64,000 nucleotides of DNA from Robbsia sp. KACC 23696 (GTDB lineage: Bacteria; Pseudomonadota; Gammaproteobacteria; Burkholderiales; Burkholderiaceae): the NCBI RefSeq assembly GCF_039852015.1, contig NZ_CP156626.1:2700249-2764248 (forward strand). Direction: 5' to 3'. Both the position numbers and the translations under genes were made by a program. The notes under the pieces are model-generated. The model was not told where the DNA came from. It saw nothing but the letters and a program-made list of their open reading frames with translations, and did no database searches. Every line of letters starts with the position of its first letter. Position 1 is the first letter of the stretch. Of the stretch, positions 9,583 to 19,679 are shown piece after piece.

Positions 9583-9619
9583 TGGCATGGTTTATGCATT
9601 GCATAAATTTGTTATGCCA
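9583..9619. promoter_or_regulatory. Nested palindrome, candidate operator of the lipoprotein/regulator unit
   Basis: The core TTTATGCA-T-TGCATAAA (9591-9607) is a perfect 17-base palindrome, and outside it TGGCAT (9583-9588) mirrors ATGCCA (9614-9619). It lies about 110 bases upstream of the BON-lipoprotein start in a 300-base gap with no other gene, and is AT-richer than the surroundings. The regulator encoded downstream is the natural candidate to bind it, by inference only. Confidence 0.5.
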
Positions 9620-9729
9620 ATGAAAGAGATCGCCGAGGTGTTGCGCGACAGTGGATGGCGGCGGATGCTGCACGAAAACGATTGTTATCCCGGATCGCGT
9701 CCGGCCATTACTGTTATCGGGGGAAGCTC

Positions 9730-10155
9730 ATGTCCTTATTGCCGCGCATGCTTTCGCCCGGCTATGCCGTGGTGTGCGCCGGTTTGTTGAGCACGGCCAT
9801 TACGCTCGGCGGATGTGCAAGCTCCCGATCGAACGCATCGCTGGCCTACGACAGCGATACGGCGATTGCCGATCGGGTGCATCAGGCCATGTCGGCGGAT
9901 ACGCAGACCGCAGCAGCACTAGAGGCGGGCCGCATCCGAATTCGGGTCATGCATGGCAATGTGACCCTGCTCGGCGACGCGGATAACGTCATGCAAATGG
10001 CGGATGCGCTGGCCGCCGTTCGCAGCGTCGGCGGTGTGCATTCGGTGCAGAGCGATCTGCATCTGCGGGCTGCCGCGTCGCTGGGTGTCACCGCCCCGGC
10101 TTCCATAAGCGAATCGGCCAGGACCGATTCCCCAAAAACTTCTCGCTCCGAGTAA
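9730..10155 (+). CDS. BON-domain lipoprotein
   Basis: 141 residues. A hydrophobic signal sequence ends in a lipobox (ITLGGC, Cys about residue 28), so it should be lipidated and envelope-anchored. The body (RVHQAMSADTQTAAALEAGRIRIRVMHGNVTLLGDADNVMQMADALAAVRSVGGVHSVQSDLHL) fits a single BON domain, a fold found in OsmY and other envelope proteins thought to contact membranes. The ATG at 9730 is chosen because it begins the signal peptide and follows GGGGAAG; an upstream frame to 9655 exists. The response-regulator gene starts 4 bases after the stop, so the two are almost certainly cotranscribed. Confidence 0.8.
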   Translation: MSLLPRMLSPGYAVVCAGLLSTAITLGGCASSRSNASLAYDSDTAIADRVHQAMSADTQTAAALEAGRIRIRVMHGNVTLLGDADNVMQMADALAAVRSVGGVHSVQSDLHLRAAASLGVTAPASISESARTDSPKTSRSE

Positions 10156-10159
10156 GCTC

Positions 10160-11581
10160 ATGCCGCACGCCTTGATCGTCGAAGACGACCCGAACAGTTT
10201 GTCCGGCTTGGCAGCCATTTTAGATGCCGACGGTTTTTCGGTCGACACCGCGATGACGCTCGCGGAAGCGCGTCAAGCGCTGACCCGCTTCATTCCCGAT
10301 GTCGTGCTGATCGATTTGAACTTGCCCGACGGCAAGGGGCTCGATCTGTTGCCCAGCCTACCGGTCACGCCTCCGGACGGCAATGTGCCGGTGATCGTCA
10401 TGACCGGCAACGCCACCGTCGAGAGCGCGATTGCCGGCCTCCGTCATGGAATCTGGGATTATTTGCTGAAGCCCGTCAGCATTCCGCGCCTGCGCAGCCT
10501 GCTTGCGCGCATTCCGCGTCCTTACGAATTGACCGAAGAAGTCCAAGCCTTGAAGCTAACGCTGCGGCAACTCGGTCGCTATGGTCCGCTGGTGGGTCGA
10601 TCGCCCGCCATGCAGCGTCTATACGACGATATCGACCGCATTGCCGCGACCGAAGGGCCGGTGTTGTTGGTCGGTGAAAGTGGTAGCGGAAAAGAAACGG
10701 TGGCGCGCGCCATTCATCACGGCAGCCGACGGCGCAAAGCGCCGTTCGTGTCCTTCGACAGTCGCAGCAGCACCGGCGAGCAGGATTCACGGCCCGCTTC
10801 AGTGCTGCTGTTCGGTCAGGAGCGCACCGGTGCGCCGCTGCAGACCGTCATGGGCGAAGGTCGGACCTTCGGCGCCTGCGAACGTGCCACGGGGGGGACC
10901 CTGTATATCGACGATGTGACACACCTCTCCGTCGAGCAACAACGGCAGTTGGTGGCGGTGATGACGCAACACACCTTCCGGCGTGTCGGCGGCACACACG
11001 ATATCCCCGCCGATTTCAGGCTGGTGGCAGGATCGAACGAAGACCCGATGCAAGCACTGGGCGAAGGCCGCCTGCGTGACGACCTCTATCGTCTGCTGGT
11101 GCCGCAGGCCATCGCGGTCCCGGCCTTGCGCGAACGCTTTGGCGATGTCGAGATGTTGGCGCAATATTTCGTCGATCAGTTGAATGAGTCGACACTGGCG
11201 CTCGCCGGGACACAGGGCAACGACGGCAGCCTGCCGCAGAGCGTCCCCAAATATTTGGCGTCGTTAGCGTTGCGCGGCCTGGAGCAATACCAATGGCCGG
11301 GCAATGTCCGTGAGCTGCAGGAGGCGGTGGAATCCGCCTATAAGCAGGCCGGACCAATGGAGGCAACGATCGAGTCACTGGCCCCGGTCAGCGGCGGCCA
11401 GAAAATCCGTCCGGGCAGCGTCGAAATCACCGTCGGCATGCCGCTCGAAGAAGTGGAAGAACTGCTGATTCGCGCCACGCTGGAAGCAGTGGGTGGCACG
11501 CGCCATCGCGCGGCCTCGATGCTCGGCATCAGTCCCAAGACGCTCTACAACAAGCTGCAGCGCATGAAGCTGGAAGACTGA
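10160..11581 (+). CDS. NtrC-family response regulator with degenerate GAFTGA loop
   Basis: 473 residues in the three-domain NtrC layout. Receiver (1-115): acidic pair D9/D10, phosphoacceptor D52 in IDLNLP, T82 and K104. AAA+ domain (about 140-385): Walker A GESGSGKE (172-179), Walker-B-like GTLYIDDV (246-253), arginine region LRDDLYRLL. Fis-type HTH at the end (RHRAASMLGISPKTLYNKL). The loop that contacts sigma-54 is normally GAFTGA directly after FGxExG; here residues 218-230 read FGQERTGAPLQTV and the motif is gone. It may therefore not activate sigma-54 promoters, like TyrR-type relatives. No histidine kinase is adjacent. The stop codon abuts that of nagZ. Confidence 0.88.
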   Translation: MPHALIVEDDPNSLSGLAAILDADGFSVDTAMTLAEARQALTRFIPDVVLIDLNLPDGKGLDLLPSLPVTPPDGNVPVIVMTGNATVESAIAGLRHGIWDYLLKPVSIPRLRSLLARIPRPYELTEEVQALKLTLRQLGRYGPLVGRSPAMQRLYDDIDRIAATEGPVLLVGESGSGKETVARAIHHGSRRRKAPFVSFDSRSSTGEQDSRPASVLLFGQERTGAPLQTVMGEGRTFGACERATGGTLYIDDVTHLSVEQQRQLVAVMTQHTFRRVGGTHDIPADFRLVAGSNEDPMQALGEGRLRDDLYRLLVPQAIAVPALRERFGDVEMLAQYFVDQLNESTLALAGTQGNDGSLPQSVPKYLASLALRGLEQYQWPGNVRELQEAVESAYKQAGPMEATIESLAPVSGGQKIRPGSVEITVGMPLEEVEELLIRATLEAVGGTRHRAASMLGISPKTLYNKLQRMKLED

Positions 11582-12724
11582 TCAGGCCGGCGACGTCACG
11601 CCCGATGGCGTTGACGTCGGCGTTGATGTTGCCGACTCCGAGACGCCCATCAGCTTTTGCACCTTGGCCTTGGCGGCGAGATACTCCGGCTGGCGAAGAA
11701 GCTTGCTCCAGATCACCGGTTTGCCGCGCGCCTGCAGCCGCTTGATGCGACGCATCGATGCCCGCGTCGCGCCCCGGTGCAGATTGTTCAGCACTTGATC
11801 GGCACGCTCGGGGCTGTTGCAGACCAAGACCATATCGCAGCCGGCATCCAGCGCCATCTGCGCGCCGCGAACCACATCGCCTGCCACACGCGCCCCTTCC
11901 ATCGACAGATCGTCGCTGAAGATCGCGCCGTGGAAACCCAGCTCGCGCCGCAGAATCCGCTGCAACCAAATACGCGAGAAGCCCGCCGGCAAGCTTGGAT
12001 CGACCTGGGGATACAGTACGTGCGCGGCCATGACGGCGGACAGCGCGACGCCGGACCATAGATAGGGACGCAGATCCTTCTCCATGATTTCCGCCAGCGG
12101 CCGGTCATCGATCGCCGCGCGCAAATGGGTGTCGGCCTCGACGAAACCGTGCCCCGGAAAATGCTTGGCGCAGTTCGCCATGCCGGCCAGCGACAAGCCG
12201 TGACTCAAGGCCCGCGACAACAGGGTCACCACGCGCGGGTCGTGATGAAAGGCACGCGTGCCGATCACTTTCGAGACGCCGTAATCCAGATCCAGAACCG
12301 GCGTAAAGCTCAGATCGATGCCGCTCGCCCGCAACTCGCTACCGAGCAAATAGCCCACCGAAGTCGCATCGTCGATGGCGCCGAGTACATCCTCGTCCCA
12401 GCGCTCCCCAAGTCGCGACATCGGCGGCAAGGGCGTGAAACCATCGGTCTTGAAGCGCTGAACGCGCCCCCCTTCCTGGTCCACGGCGATCAGGATGTCC
12501 GGCCGCAAGGCGCGAATCTGATGCGTCAGCAAACCCAGCTGCGCGCGGTTCTGGTAGTTGCGTGCGAAGAGGATCACGCCACCGGTCAGCGGGTGCGCGA
12601 TCCGTCTCGCATCGTGCTCATCCAATACCAGGCCCGGCACATCGATCATGACGGGGCCCGGCCCGCGGCGCGTCAGATCCAGCGTGCTACTTTCGGTCCA
12701 GTTGCCAGTACGTTGTTCTGTCAT
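11582..12724 (-). CDS. nagZ: Beta-N-acetylhexosaminidase, peptidoglycan recycling
   Basis: Cytoplasmic GH3 enzyme that removes GlcNAc from GlcNAc-anhydroMurNAc peptides during cell-wall recycling; its product feeds AmpC regulation in many bacteria. 380 residues from the ATG at 12724, 17 bases past the acpS stop; a longer frame up to 12922 overlaps acpS and is rejected. Conserved motifs: VDQEGGRVQRF, the catalytic-loop KHFPGHG (His and nearby Asp as acid/base), and nucleophile Asp in SDDLSMEGA. The C-tail after WSKLLRQPEYLAAKAKV is Ser/Thr-rich and variable. Confidence 0.95.
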   Translation of the reverse strand: MTEQRTGNWTESSTLDLTRRGPGPVMIDVPGLVLDEHDARRIAHPLTGGVILFARNYQNRAQLGLLTHQIRALRPDILIAVDQEGGRVQRFKTDGFTPLPPMSRLGERWDEDVLGAIDDATSVGYLLGSELRASGIDLSFTPVLDLDYGVSKVIGTRAFHHDPRVVTLLSRALSHGLSLAGMANCAKHFPGHGFVEADTHLRAAIDDRPLAEIMEKDLRPYLWSGVALSAVMAAHVLYPQVDPSLPAGFSRIWLQRILRRELGFHGAIFSDDLSMEGARVAGDVVRGAQMALDAGCDMVLVCNSPERADQVLNNLHRGATRASMRRIKRLQARGKPVIWSKLLRQPEYLAAKAKVQKLMGVSESATSTPTSTPSGVTSPA

Positions 12725-12741
12725 CGGTGTCTCGTCTGCTC

Positions 12742-13152
12742 CTATTCTTTGGCGGCGCCCCTGCGTTGTTCGGCGATGACGTAGGCAATCGCGTAGTCTC
12801 GCTCGTCGCTGAGTGTCACCTGAAAGTTCAGGCCACGCGCATCGACCCACTCGGTCAATGCGCCGCTGGTCTGGATGATCGGGGCGCCGCCGGCGCGGTT
12901 CAGCGTCTGCACGGCGCGCCACGTCATCGGCATATGGATGCCCAGGCCGATCGCTTTGGAAAACGCTTCCTTGGCGGCAAATCGCGTTGACAGAAAGGCC
13001 AGCCCGCGCGCTGCTGAGCGTGCGCGACGCGCCTCGTAGATCGCGATTTCTTCCGGACCGAGCACTTTTTCCGCAAAGCGCCCCTCCGTGCGTTCCATCA
13101 CCGCGGCCACGCGGCGGATGTCGATGATGTCGCTACCGGTGCCAAAAATCAT
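12742..13152 (-). CDS. acpS: Holo-[acyl-carrier-protein] synthase
   Basis: Transfers 4'-phosphopantetheine from CoA to Ser36/37 of AcpP. 136 residues, usual length for the family. Signature [14 protein letters not shown] at the start holds the metal-binding Asp, and [12 protein letters not shown] carries the Glu/Lys pair. Lies between pdxJ (129 bases upstream) and nagZ. Its substrate acpP is encoded at 27.4 kb. Confidence 0.96.
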   Translation of the reverse strand: MIFGTGSDIIDIRRVAAVMERTEGRFAEKVLGPEEIAIYEARRARSAARGLAFLSTRFAAKEAFSKAIGLGIHMPMTWRAVQTLNRAGGAPIIQTSGALTEWVDARGLNFQVTLSDERDYAIAYVIAEQRRGAAKE

Positions 13153-13281
13153 ATGCCTTGCTCCCGCGGTTGCGTAGGACGCGCCGCGCGCGATCGGGCT
13201 GCCTTTCGGCCGATCGCGCCGCAGACGTCGTCGGAAGACGCCCCCTCGCGCGGCGTTCCAGCCGCCGCGCGGGCGGTTCGA

Positions 13282-14061
13282 TCAGCGTCCGATACCCTGT
13301 GCGGCAAAGCGCGCCGCCACCATGATCGCCTTCATTTCGCGGACGGCATTTTCCCAGCCCGCAAAGACCGCATGCGCCACGATCGCATGACCGATATTCA
13401 GCTCGGTGATGCCTTGCAGCGCGGCGACCGGCTGCACATTCTGATAATGCAGGCCATGGCCGGCATTGACCGTCAGCCCCAGCGCAACGCCCAGATCGAC
13501 CCCGTCCGCGACGCGGGCCAATTCCGCCTGCTGCGCGGCACCTTCGGTCTCGGCATAGCGTCCGGTATGCAGTTCGATCAGCGGCGCGCCGGCCTGCCGC
13601 GCGGCGCGAATCTGCGCGGCGTCGGGATCGATAAACAGCGACACGCGGATGCCGGCACGCGCGAACGTCGCACAGGCGCGCTGCACGGCGTCGAAATTCC
13701 CCACCACGTCCAGGCCGCCCTCGGTGGTGACTTCCTCGCGCTTTTCAGGCACGAGGCAGACGTCCTGTGGCGCGATCTCGCAGGCGATGTCGATCATTTC
13801 CGACGTCACCGCGCATTCGAGGTTCATCCGCGTACGCAAGGCCGGGCGGATCGCACGGACATCGGCGTCCCGGATATGGCGTCGGTCTTCGCGCAGGTGC
13901 AGCGTGATCGCGTCGGCGCCGGCATCCTCGGCGCGCAGCGCGGCCGCGATCGGATCCGGATAGGTCGTGCCGCGCGCATTGCGCAACGTGGCGACGTGGT
14001 CGATGTTCACGCCCAGGCCGATAAAGGCCGGCGCCGCGCCGAATGCCGCGAGGGGATTCAT
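13282..14061 (-). CDS. pdxJ: Pyridoxine 5'-phosphate synthase
   Basis: Condenses 1-deoxyxylulose 5-phosphate with 3-amino-2-oxopropyl phosphate, the last step of de novo vitamin B6 synthesis. 259 residues, full-length TIM barrel. Visible signatures: [16 protein letters not shown] near the N-terminus, EDRRHI after the Leu-rich strand, [14 protein letters not shown], and the phosphate-binding NAGHGLHY...ELNIGHAIV end. 19 bases downstream of recO in the era-recO-pdxJ-acpS order common to proteobacteria. Confidence 0.97.
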   Translation of the reverse strand: MNPLAAFGAAPAFIGLGVNIDHVATLRNARGTTYPDPIAAALRAEDAGADAITLHLREDRRHIRDADVRAIRPALRTRMNLECAVTSEMIDIACEIAPQDVCLVPEKREEVTTEGGLDVVGNFDAVQRACATFARAGIRVSLFIDPDAAQIRAARQAGAPLIELHTGRYAETEGAAQQAELARVADGVDLGVALGLTVNAGHGLHYQNVQPVAALQGITELNIGHAIVAHAVFAGWENAVREMKAIMVAARFAAQGIGR

Positions 14062-14080
14062 AAAACAAGCCTCCAGTTCG

Positions 14081-14827
14081 CTACAGCTTTTGCAAGTCGA
14101 TCAGGATCTGGCGCGTGTTCAACGGCACGCCGCCCAGATGGTAGTGCAGCAGGAACCGCATCAACGTCTTGCTTTGCGCGATCGTCCGTGGCGCGGAGTA
14201 ATCGTCGGCGTCCATGTCCAGCAAGGTACGGCCATCGATGCGAGGCCAGTCGCCCGGATCATTGGCACGGGCCAGCCGCGCGCCCCGCTCCGGATCGAAA
14301 ACATAGGCCGCTGCCGGATCCGGCGCGGCCGCCCTCTCAGCGAGACTGCCTGGATTGAAGGTCACCGCATAACCAGTTTCGCGCAACAGCATCCGTTCAA
14401 AGGAACGCAAGACCAGCGCGGCCGGCTCATCGTGCGCAAGGCGTGCCATCGTCACCGCATAATGATGGAACAAGGCCGGATGCGGGTCTTCACGCGCGCA
14501 AAAGCGGACGATCAATTCGTTCACATAGAAACCGCAGACGAGCGCGTCGCCGGCCAGCGGCAGCATGCCGCCCACCCACTCGGCGCCCGTCAATGTCCTC
14601 ACCTCGCCCTTGCCGCTCCATCGCAACGACAGCGGCTGAAAGGTCTGCAACACGCCGCGCAGCGCCGAGTGCGGCCGCTTCGCGCCCTTTGCCACCAGCG
14701 CCATCCGACCATGATCGCGCGTGAGCACGTCGATGATCAGACTCGTTTCTCGATACGGATAACTGTGCAGCACGAAGGCGGGTTGATCGGCAACCCTACG
14801 TTGCGACTCCGCAGACGCAGACGACAT
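14081..14827 (-). CDS. recO: DNA repair protein RecO
   Basis: Helps RecA load on SSB-coated single strands in the RecFOR pathway. 248 residues: N-terminal OB fold ([25 protein letters not shown], with AKGAKRPHS), then the helical C-terminal domain with the [14 protein letters not shown] region. The zinc cysteines found in some RecO are absent, as in many betaproteobacteria. Its ATG overlaps the TGA of era (TGATG), indicating translational coupling. Confidence 0.95.
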   Translation of the reverse strand: MSSASAESQRRVADQPAFVLHSYPYRETSLIIDVLTRDHGRMALVAKGAKRPHSALRGVLQTFQPLSLRWSGKGEVRTLTGAEWVGGMLPLAGDALVCGFYVNELIVRFCAREDPHPALFHHYAVTMARLAHDEPAALVLRSFERMLLRETGYAVTFNPGSLAERAAAPDPAAAYVFDPERGARLARANDPGDWPRIDGRTLLDMDADDYSAPRTIAQSKTLMRFLLHYHLGGVPLNTRQILIDLQKL

Positions 14828-15837
14828 CAGTCATATCCGTAGGCACGCAAGCCGGCTTCGTTGTCGGCCCAGTTCGACTTCACCTTGATCCAGACCTCCA
14901 GGTACACGGGACCATCGAAGAGCTTTTCCATATCGAGACGCGCATCGGTGCTGATCTGCTTCAGCTTCGCGCCCTTTTGGCCGATGATCATCGCCTTGTG
15001 GGTATCGCGCGCGATCAGGATCGTGACGAAGATCCGACGCAGCCGTCCTTCGATCTCGAACTTATCGATGATGACCGTGCTGGTGTAAGGAATTTCGTCG
15101 CCGGTCCAGCGGAACACCTTCTCGCGGACGATTTCCGCAGCCATGAAACGCTCGCTGCGATCGGTGAACGCTTCCTCGTCGTAAATCGGATCGCCTTCCG
15201 GCAAGTGGGTGCGCAGCACGCCGAGCAGACGTCGGACATCATCGACGTCTTTTGCCGACATCGGCACGACTTCGGTGAAATCGCGCAAGGGCTGGATCTC
15301 TGCCAGGAAAGGCAGCAGCTGTTGCTTGTCCTTCACCTGGTCGATCTTGTTGGTGACCAGCACGACCTTTGCATTCGGCGGAATCAGGTCGAGGACGAGC
15401 TTGTCCTCGGGCCGGAAACGCCCCGCCTCGACCACCAGCAGGATCACGTCCACCGTCGCGAGCGTCGACGTCACCGTCCGGTTCAGCGTCCGGTTCAGCG
15501 CGTTGCTGTGACGGGTCTGAAAACCCGGCGTATCGATGAAGATGAACTGCGCATCGTCGAGCGTCTGGATGCCGGTGATCCGATGGCGCGTGGTCTGTGC
15601 CTTGCGCGACGTGATGCTGACCTTCTGGCCGACCATCGCATTCATCAGCGTCGATTTGCCGACGTTCGGACGACCGATGATCGCCACGGTGCCGCAGCGG
15701 AAACCCGCCACCGGTGCTTTGGGCGCGGCCGCCCAGTCGAACGCCGGCAAACCGTCCGCCTCGGCGCCACTGTCGGGAACGGCGGTGTCCGGCTGGTGAT
15801 CGTCGGCGTCGGAAGGTTTGGAAGGGCTGGAATTCAT
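14827..15837 (-). CDS. era: GTPase Era
   Basis: Essential GTPase that binds the 3' end of 16S rRNA and checks 30S maturation. 336 residues from the ATG at 15837, chosen because GAGGA sits nine bases upstream; the open frame extends to 15897. GTPase motifs: G1 [10 protein letters not shown]3 DTPGFQT, G4 TNKIDQVK, G5 MSAKD. The C-terminal KH domain has [13 protein letters not shown]. About 40 residues of Asp/Pro-rich tail precede the G domain. Follows rnc by 61 bases. Confidence 0.96.
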   Translation of the reverse strand: MNSSPSKPSDADDHQPDTAVPDSGAEADGLPAFDWAAAPKAPVAGFRCGTVAIIGRPNVGKSTLMNAMVGQKVSITSRKAQTTRHRITGIQTLDDAQFIFIDTPGFQTRHSNALNRTLNRTVTSTLATVDVILLVVEAGRFRPEDKLVLDLIPPNAKVVLVTNKIDQVKDKQQLLPFLAEIQPLRDFTEVVPMSAKDVDDVRRLLGVLRTHLPEGDPIYDEEAFTDRSERFMAAEIVREKVFRWTGDEIPYTSTVIIDKFEIEGRLRRIFVTILIARDTHKAMIIGQKGAKLKQISTDARLDMEKLFDGPVYLEVWIKVKSNWADNEAGLRAYGYD

Positions 15838-15898
15838 GGCGACGTTCCTCGCGGATACGGTCATTGTGGTCACATCTCGAAAATTACTGCATTTCACG

Positions 15899-16918
15899 CT
15901 ATTTTATGGCGGGTCCGCTACGACGGATCTGTCGGGGCCTTCCGGTGTCGGAAGAAGGGTCCCCTGTTTTCGCGCCGGCCGTGTCTGCTGACGTCTTATC
16001 GCCACTGTCCGCCTGATCGCGACGGGCGCGGTTGACGCGCAAAGTCTGTGCCGAAGGCACCGTCGGGCGGCGACCGTCGGCGCCTCCAGCACCGGCCGGG
16101 CCGCCACCGCTGCCGCCGTTGCCACGCGTGTCACCGCGGGCATCGTCGGCCGCGCGTCTGGGCGCGGGCGCACCTTTTGCCGTGCGATCACCGCGCCGCA
16201 CCGGCGCGGGCTTGGCCCCATCGTTCGGATGCATCAGCGCGAGCGTGGCTTTTGCCGCGGCCATCTCGGCCGCGCGGCGGCTCGTGCCATGCCCGCGGGC
16301 TTCGATACCCAGGGCGTCGATGGTACACGCCACCTCGAATTCTTGATTATGCGCCGCCCCCACGGTGGCCACCACCGTATAGACCGGCAACGCTAGCTGG
16401 CGCCCTTGCAGGCGCTCCTGCAACAGCGTTTTCGGATCCTTGTTGGCGTCCTTGCCGAGCATCGTCGGATCGAGCGCGCCGAACACCGGCTCATACGCCA
16501 GCGAGATCGCGCGGAAGGCCGCGTCGAAACCGCCGTCGATATAGATCGCGCCGAACAGCGCTTCCACCGCATCGGCCAGAATCGACGGCCGTTGCTTGCC
16601 GCCGCTTTTCAGCTCGCCTTCACCGAGCGCCAGCGCGCCCGACACGTCGAGCCGCTGCGCAATGCCGTGCAGTGTCTCCTGCCGGACGAGATTGGCGCGC
16701 ACACGCGAGAGCTCGCCCTCGTCCAGATCCGGAAAACGCTGATACAGCAAGGTGGCGACAACGCAGTTGAGCACCGAGTCGCCGAGAAATTCAAGACGCT
16801 CGTTGTGCGTGGCACTATGGCTTCGATGCGTCAAAGCCTGCCGTAACAAGGCAGGCTGTTCGAATGTATGCGCAAGCCGCTGCGCCATGGCGTCCAGCGG
16901 CGACGATGCCCGTGTCAT
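15899..16918 (-). CDS. rnc: Ribonuclease III with long C-terminal extension
   Basis: Double-strand RNA endonuclease for rRNA precursors and antisense duplexes. 339 residues, against about 226 in E. coli. The catalytic domain has the signature [14 protein letters not shown] and [15 protein letters not shown] with the metal-binding Glu/Asp. The dsRBD (about 160-225) includes [12 protein letters not shown] and ends in [14 protein letters not shown]. The remaining roughly 110 residues are Arg/Gly/Ala/Asp-rich and look disordered ([17 protein letters not shown]). Start ATG at 16918. Located 55 bases after lepB. Confidence 0.96.
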   Translation of the reverse strand: MTRASSPLDAMAQRLAHTFEQPALLRQALTHRSHSATHNERLEFLGDSVLNCVVATLLYQRFPDLDEGELSRVRANLVRQETLHGIAQRLDVSGALALGEGELKSGGKQRPSILADAVEALFGAIYIDGGFDAAFRAISLAYEPVFGALDPTMLGKDANKDPKTLLQERLQGRQLALPVYTVVATVGAAHNQEFEVACTIDALGIEARGHGTSRRAAEMAAAKATLALMHPNDGAKPAPVRRGDRTAKGAPAPRRAADDARGDTRGNGGSGGGPAGAGGADGRRPTVPSAQTLRVNRARRDQADSGDKTSADTAGAKTGDPSSDTGRPRQIRRSGPAIK

Positions 16919-16973
16919 CGCGCTTCTCCGGCGGCCGAACCCGTGGGCCGCCGCACCTCATCCAACTGCGCCA

Positions 16974-17873
16974 TCAATGGAACGAACCAATCCGCTTCAA
17001 GTTCGAGAAATTCATCCAGACGAAGAAGGCTCTGCCGACGATATTCTTCTCCGGCACGAAGCCCCAGTAACGACTGTCCGCACTGTCGTCACGGTTGTCG
17101 CCCATCATGAAATAGTGTCCTGCCGGGACCTTGCAGGTCACGCCAGCACTGTCATATTGGCAGTTCTGCTTGAACGGGAAATCGTCCGCGCCGAGGATGT
17201 ACGGCGGAATCTGCGGCGAATTCAGGATGGCATTCTTGCGGCCGTCGATCGTTTCCTCGAATTGCTTCGAATAGGACACGCGATCCGTGTCGAAATAATC
17301 CGGCAGCGACGTTTGCGCGATCGGCTGACCGTTGATCGTCAAGCGCTTGTTCTCGTAGGCCACGACATCGCCCGGCTCGCCGATCACGCGCTTGATGTAG
17401 TCGATCGACGGATCCTTCGGATAGCGGAACACGACGACGTCGCCGCGCTTCGGCTCGCCCACCGGCACGATCTTCGTATCGAAGACCGGCATGCGCAGGC
17501 CGTAGTCGAACTTGTTGACCAGGATGAAATCGCCAACCAACAGCGTCGGGATCATCGAACCCGACGGAATCTTGAACGGTTCGATCACGAAGGAGCGCAC
17601 CACAAAGACCGCCAGAATCACCGGAAAGAAGCTGGCCGAATATTCGAGCCACCAGGGCTGACGCAGTTTTTCGTCGTGACGGCGAGCGCGCTCGGCCGGC
17701 GCGTCGGAGAGGGAAAGGGCCCCCGCCGGGCCGGCTGCTGCCTGTTGGCGATCGAATTCGACGACTGCGGCATCCGCTTGACGGCGACGCGACGGTTGAA
17801 ACACCACCTTATCCGCAATCCATGCCAAACCGGTGAGCACGACCAACAACAGCAAAATCAACTCGAAGTTCAT
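16974..17873 (-). CDS. lepB: Signal peptidase I
   Basis: Inner-membrane protease that removes signal peptides. 299 residues. One N-terminal membrane segment (ELILLLLVVLTGLAWIA), a cytoplasmic loop, a second segment (FFPVILAVFVVRSF), then the periplasmic catalytic domain: nucleophile Ser106 in PSGSMIPTLLVGD, general-base Lys161 in YIKRVIGEPGD, and box E GDNRDDSADSRYWGFVP. 12 bases downstream of lepA. Confidence 0.97.
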   Translation of the reverse strand: MNFELILLLLVVLTGLAWIADKVVFQPSRRRQADAAVVEFDRQQAAAGPAGALSLSDAPAERARRHDEKLRQPWWLEYSASFFPVILAVFVVRSFVIEPFKIPSGSMIPTLLVGDFILVNKFDYGLRMPVFDTKIVPVGEPKRGDVVVFRYPKDPSIDYIKRVIGEPGDVVAYENKRLTINGQPIAQTSLPDYFDTDRVSYSKQFEETIDGRKNAILNSPQIPPYILGADDFPFKQNCQYDSAGVTCKVPAGHYFMMGDNRDDSADSRYWGFVPEKNIVGRAFFVWMNFSNLKRIGSFH

Positions 17874-17885
17874 GCGGCATTTCCG

Positions 17886-19679
17886 TTATTTGTCGTCCAC
17901 CTGCAGGATGGCAAGGAACGCCTCCTGCGGAATCTCTACGCTACCCACCTGCTTCATCCGCTTCTTGCCGGCCTTCTGCTTTTCCAGCAGCTTCTTCTTC
18001 CGCGAGATGTCGCCACCATAGCACTTGGCCAACACGTTCTTGCGCAGGGCCTTGATGTTTTCCCGCGCCACGATATTCGGTCCGATCGCGGCCTGCAAGG
18101 CCACGTCGTACATCTGGCGCGGGATGATCTCACGCATCTTCGCCGCCACTTCGCGGCCGCGATACTGCGATTGCGAGCGGTGCACAATGACAGACAACGC
18201 ATCAACGCGATCGCCGTTGACCAGGATGTCCACTTTCACGACATCCGAGGTCCGATATTCCTTGAACTCGTAGTCCATCGACGCATAGCCGCGCGACACC
18301 GACTTCAAGCGATCGAAGAAATTCGTCACGACCTCGGCCATCGGCATTTCATAGGTCAACTGGACCTGCTTGCCGCGGTAATCCATATTGGTCTGCAGGC
18401 CGCGCTTGCCGGTACAGAGCGTGATCACCGAACCGACGTACTCCTGCGGCAGGTACAGATTCAAGGTGACGATCGGTTCGCGGATTTCCTCGATAAAGGT
18501 CGGATCCGGCATCTTCGACGGGTTCTCGACGATGATCGTCTCGCCGTCGCGCTTCACGACCTCGTAGACCACGGTCGGCGCCGTGGTGATGAGATCCATA
18601 TCGAATTCGCGCTCGAGCCGCTCCTGGACGATCTCCATATGGAGCAGGCCCAGGAAGCCGCAACGGAAACCAAAGCCCAGCGCCTGCGACACTTCCGGCT
18701 CAAACTGCAGCGCGGCATCGTTCAGCTTCAGCTTCGTCAGCGATTCCCGCAAGGCGTCGTATTGATTCGACTCGACCGGATACAGACCGGCGAACACCTG
18801 CGGCTTGACTTCCTTGAAGCCCGGCAACGCGGCGGGCGCGCGGCGGTTCGCCAGCGTGATCGTATCGCCCACCTTGGCAACCGCCAATTCCTTGATGCCG
18901 GCGATGATGAAGCCCACCTGCCCGGCCGACAGGCTTTCGAGCGGTCGCGACTTCGGTGCGAACACGCCAACCGATTCCACCGGATACTGGGCCCCATTGG
19001 CCATCAGTTCGATGCGGTCCTTCGCACGCAACGTGCCGTTCATGATTCGTACCAACATCACGACGCCGACATAGTTGTCGAACCAGGAGTCGACCAGCAG
19101 CGCCTGCAACGGCGCGCTCGGGTCGCCCTTCGGCGGCGGTACCTTGAGAATCAACGATTCCAGCACGTCCTCGACACCAAGGCCGGTCTTCGCGCTGCAA
19201 TGCACGGCATCGGTCGCTTCGATGCCGATGACGTCTTCGATCTCGGAGATCGCGTTGTCGGGATCGGCGGCCGGCAGATCGATCTTGTTCAAGACCGGTA
19301 CCACTTCCACGCCCAGCTCGAGCGCCGTGTAGCAGTTCGCCACCGTCTGGGCTTCCACGCCCTGACTGGCGTCGACGACCAGCAGCGCGCCTTCGCAGGC
19401 AGACAGCGAGCGGCTGACTTCATAGGAGAAGTCGACGTGGCCCGGCGTGTCGATCAGGTTCAGGTTGTACACCTTGCCATCACGGGCGCGGTAGCTTAGC
19501 GCTGCGGTCTGCGCCTTGATCGTGATGCCGCGTTCGCGCTCGAGGTCCATCGAGTCGAGAACCTGCGCCTCCATCTCGCGGTCGGACAGGCCGCCGCAGA
19601 GTTGGATGATGCGGTCCGCGAGCGTCGACTTACCGTGGTCGATGTGCGCGATGATCGAAAAATTGCGGATGTGATCCAT
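17886..19679 (-). CDS. lepA: Elongation factor 4 (LepA)
   Basis: Ribosome-associated translational GTPase implicated in initiation and 30S assembly. 597 residues, canonical length. G1 AHIDHGKST near residue 10, G2 [10 protein letters not shown]3 DTPGHVDF, G4 NKIDLP, then EF-G-like domains and the LepA-specific C-terminal domain ending [21 protein letters not shown]. First gene of the lepA-lepB-rnc-era-recO run. Confidence 0.98.
   Translation of the reverse strand: MDHIRNFSIIAHIDHGKSTLADRIIQLCGGLSDREMEAQVLDSMDLERERGITIKAQTAALSYRARDGKVYNLNLIDTPGHVDFSYEVSRSLSACEGALLVVDASQGVEAQTVANCYTALELGVEVVPVLNKIDLPAADPDNAISEIEDVIGIEATDAVHCSAKTGLGVEDVLESLILKVPPPKGDPSAPLQALLVDSWFDNYVGVVMLVRIMNGTLRAKDRIELMANGAQYPVESVGVFAPKSRPLESLSAGQVGFIIAGIKELAVAKVGDTITLANRRAPAALPGFKEVKPQVFAGLYPVESNQYDALRESLTKLKLNDAALQFEPEVSQALGFGFRCGFLGLLHMEIVQERLEREFDMDLITTAPTVVYEVVKRDGETIIVENPSKMPDPTFIEEIREPIVTLNLYLPQEYVGSVITLCTGKRGLQTNMDYRGKQVQLTYEMPMAEVVTNFFDRLKSVSRGYASMDYEFKEYRTSDVVKVDILVNGDRVDALSVIVHRSQSQYRGREVAAKMREIIPRQMYDVALQAAIGPNIVARENIKALRKNVLAKCYGGDISRKKKLLEKQKAGKKRMKQVGSVEIPQEAFLAILQVDDK

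Noticed and set aside
9515-9790. Rightward frame starting MSKPRQS with a GGAAGGA upstream
   Set aside because: It crosses the palindrome and overlaps the lipoprotein in another frame; composition is not protein-like.
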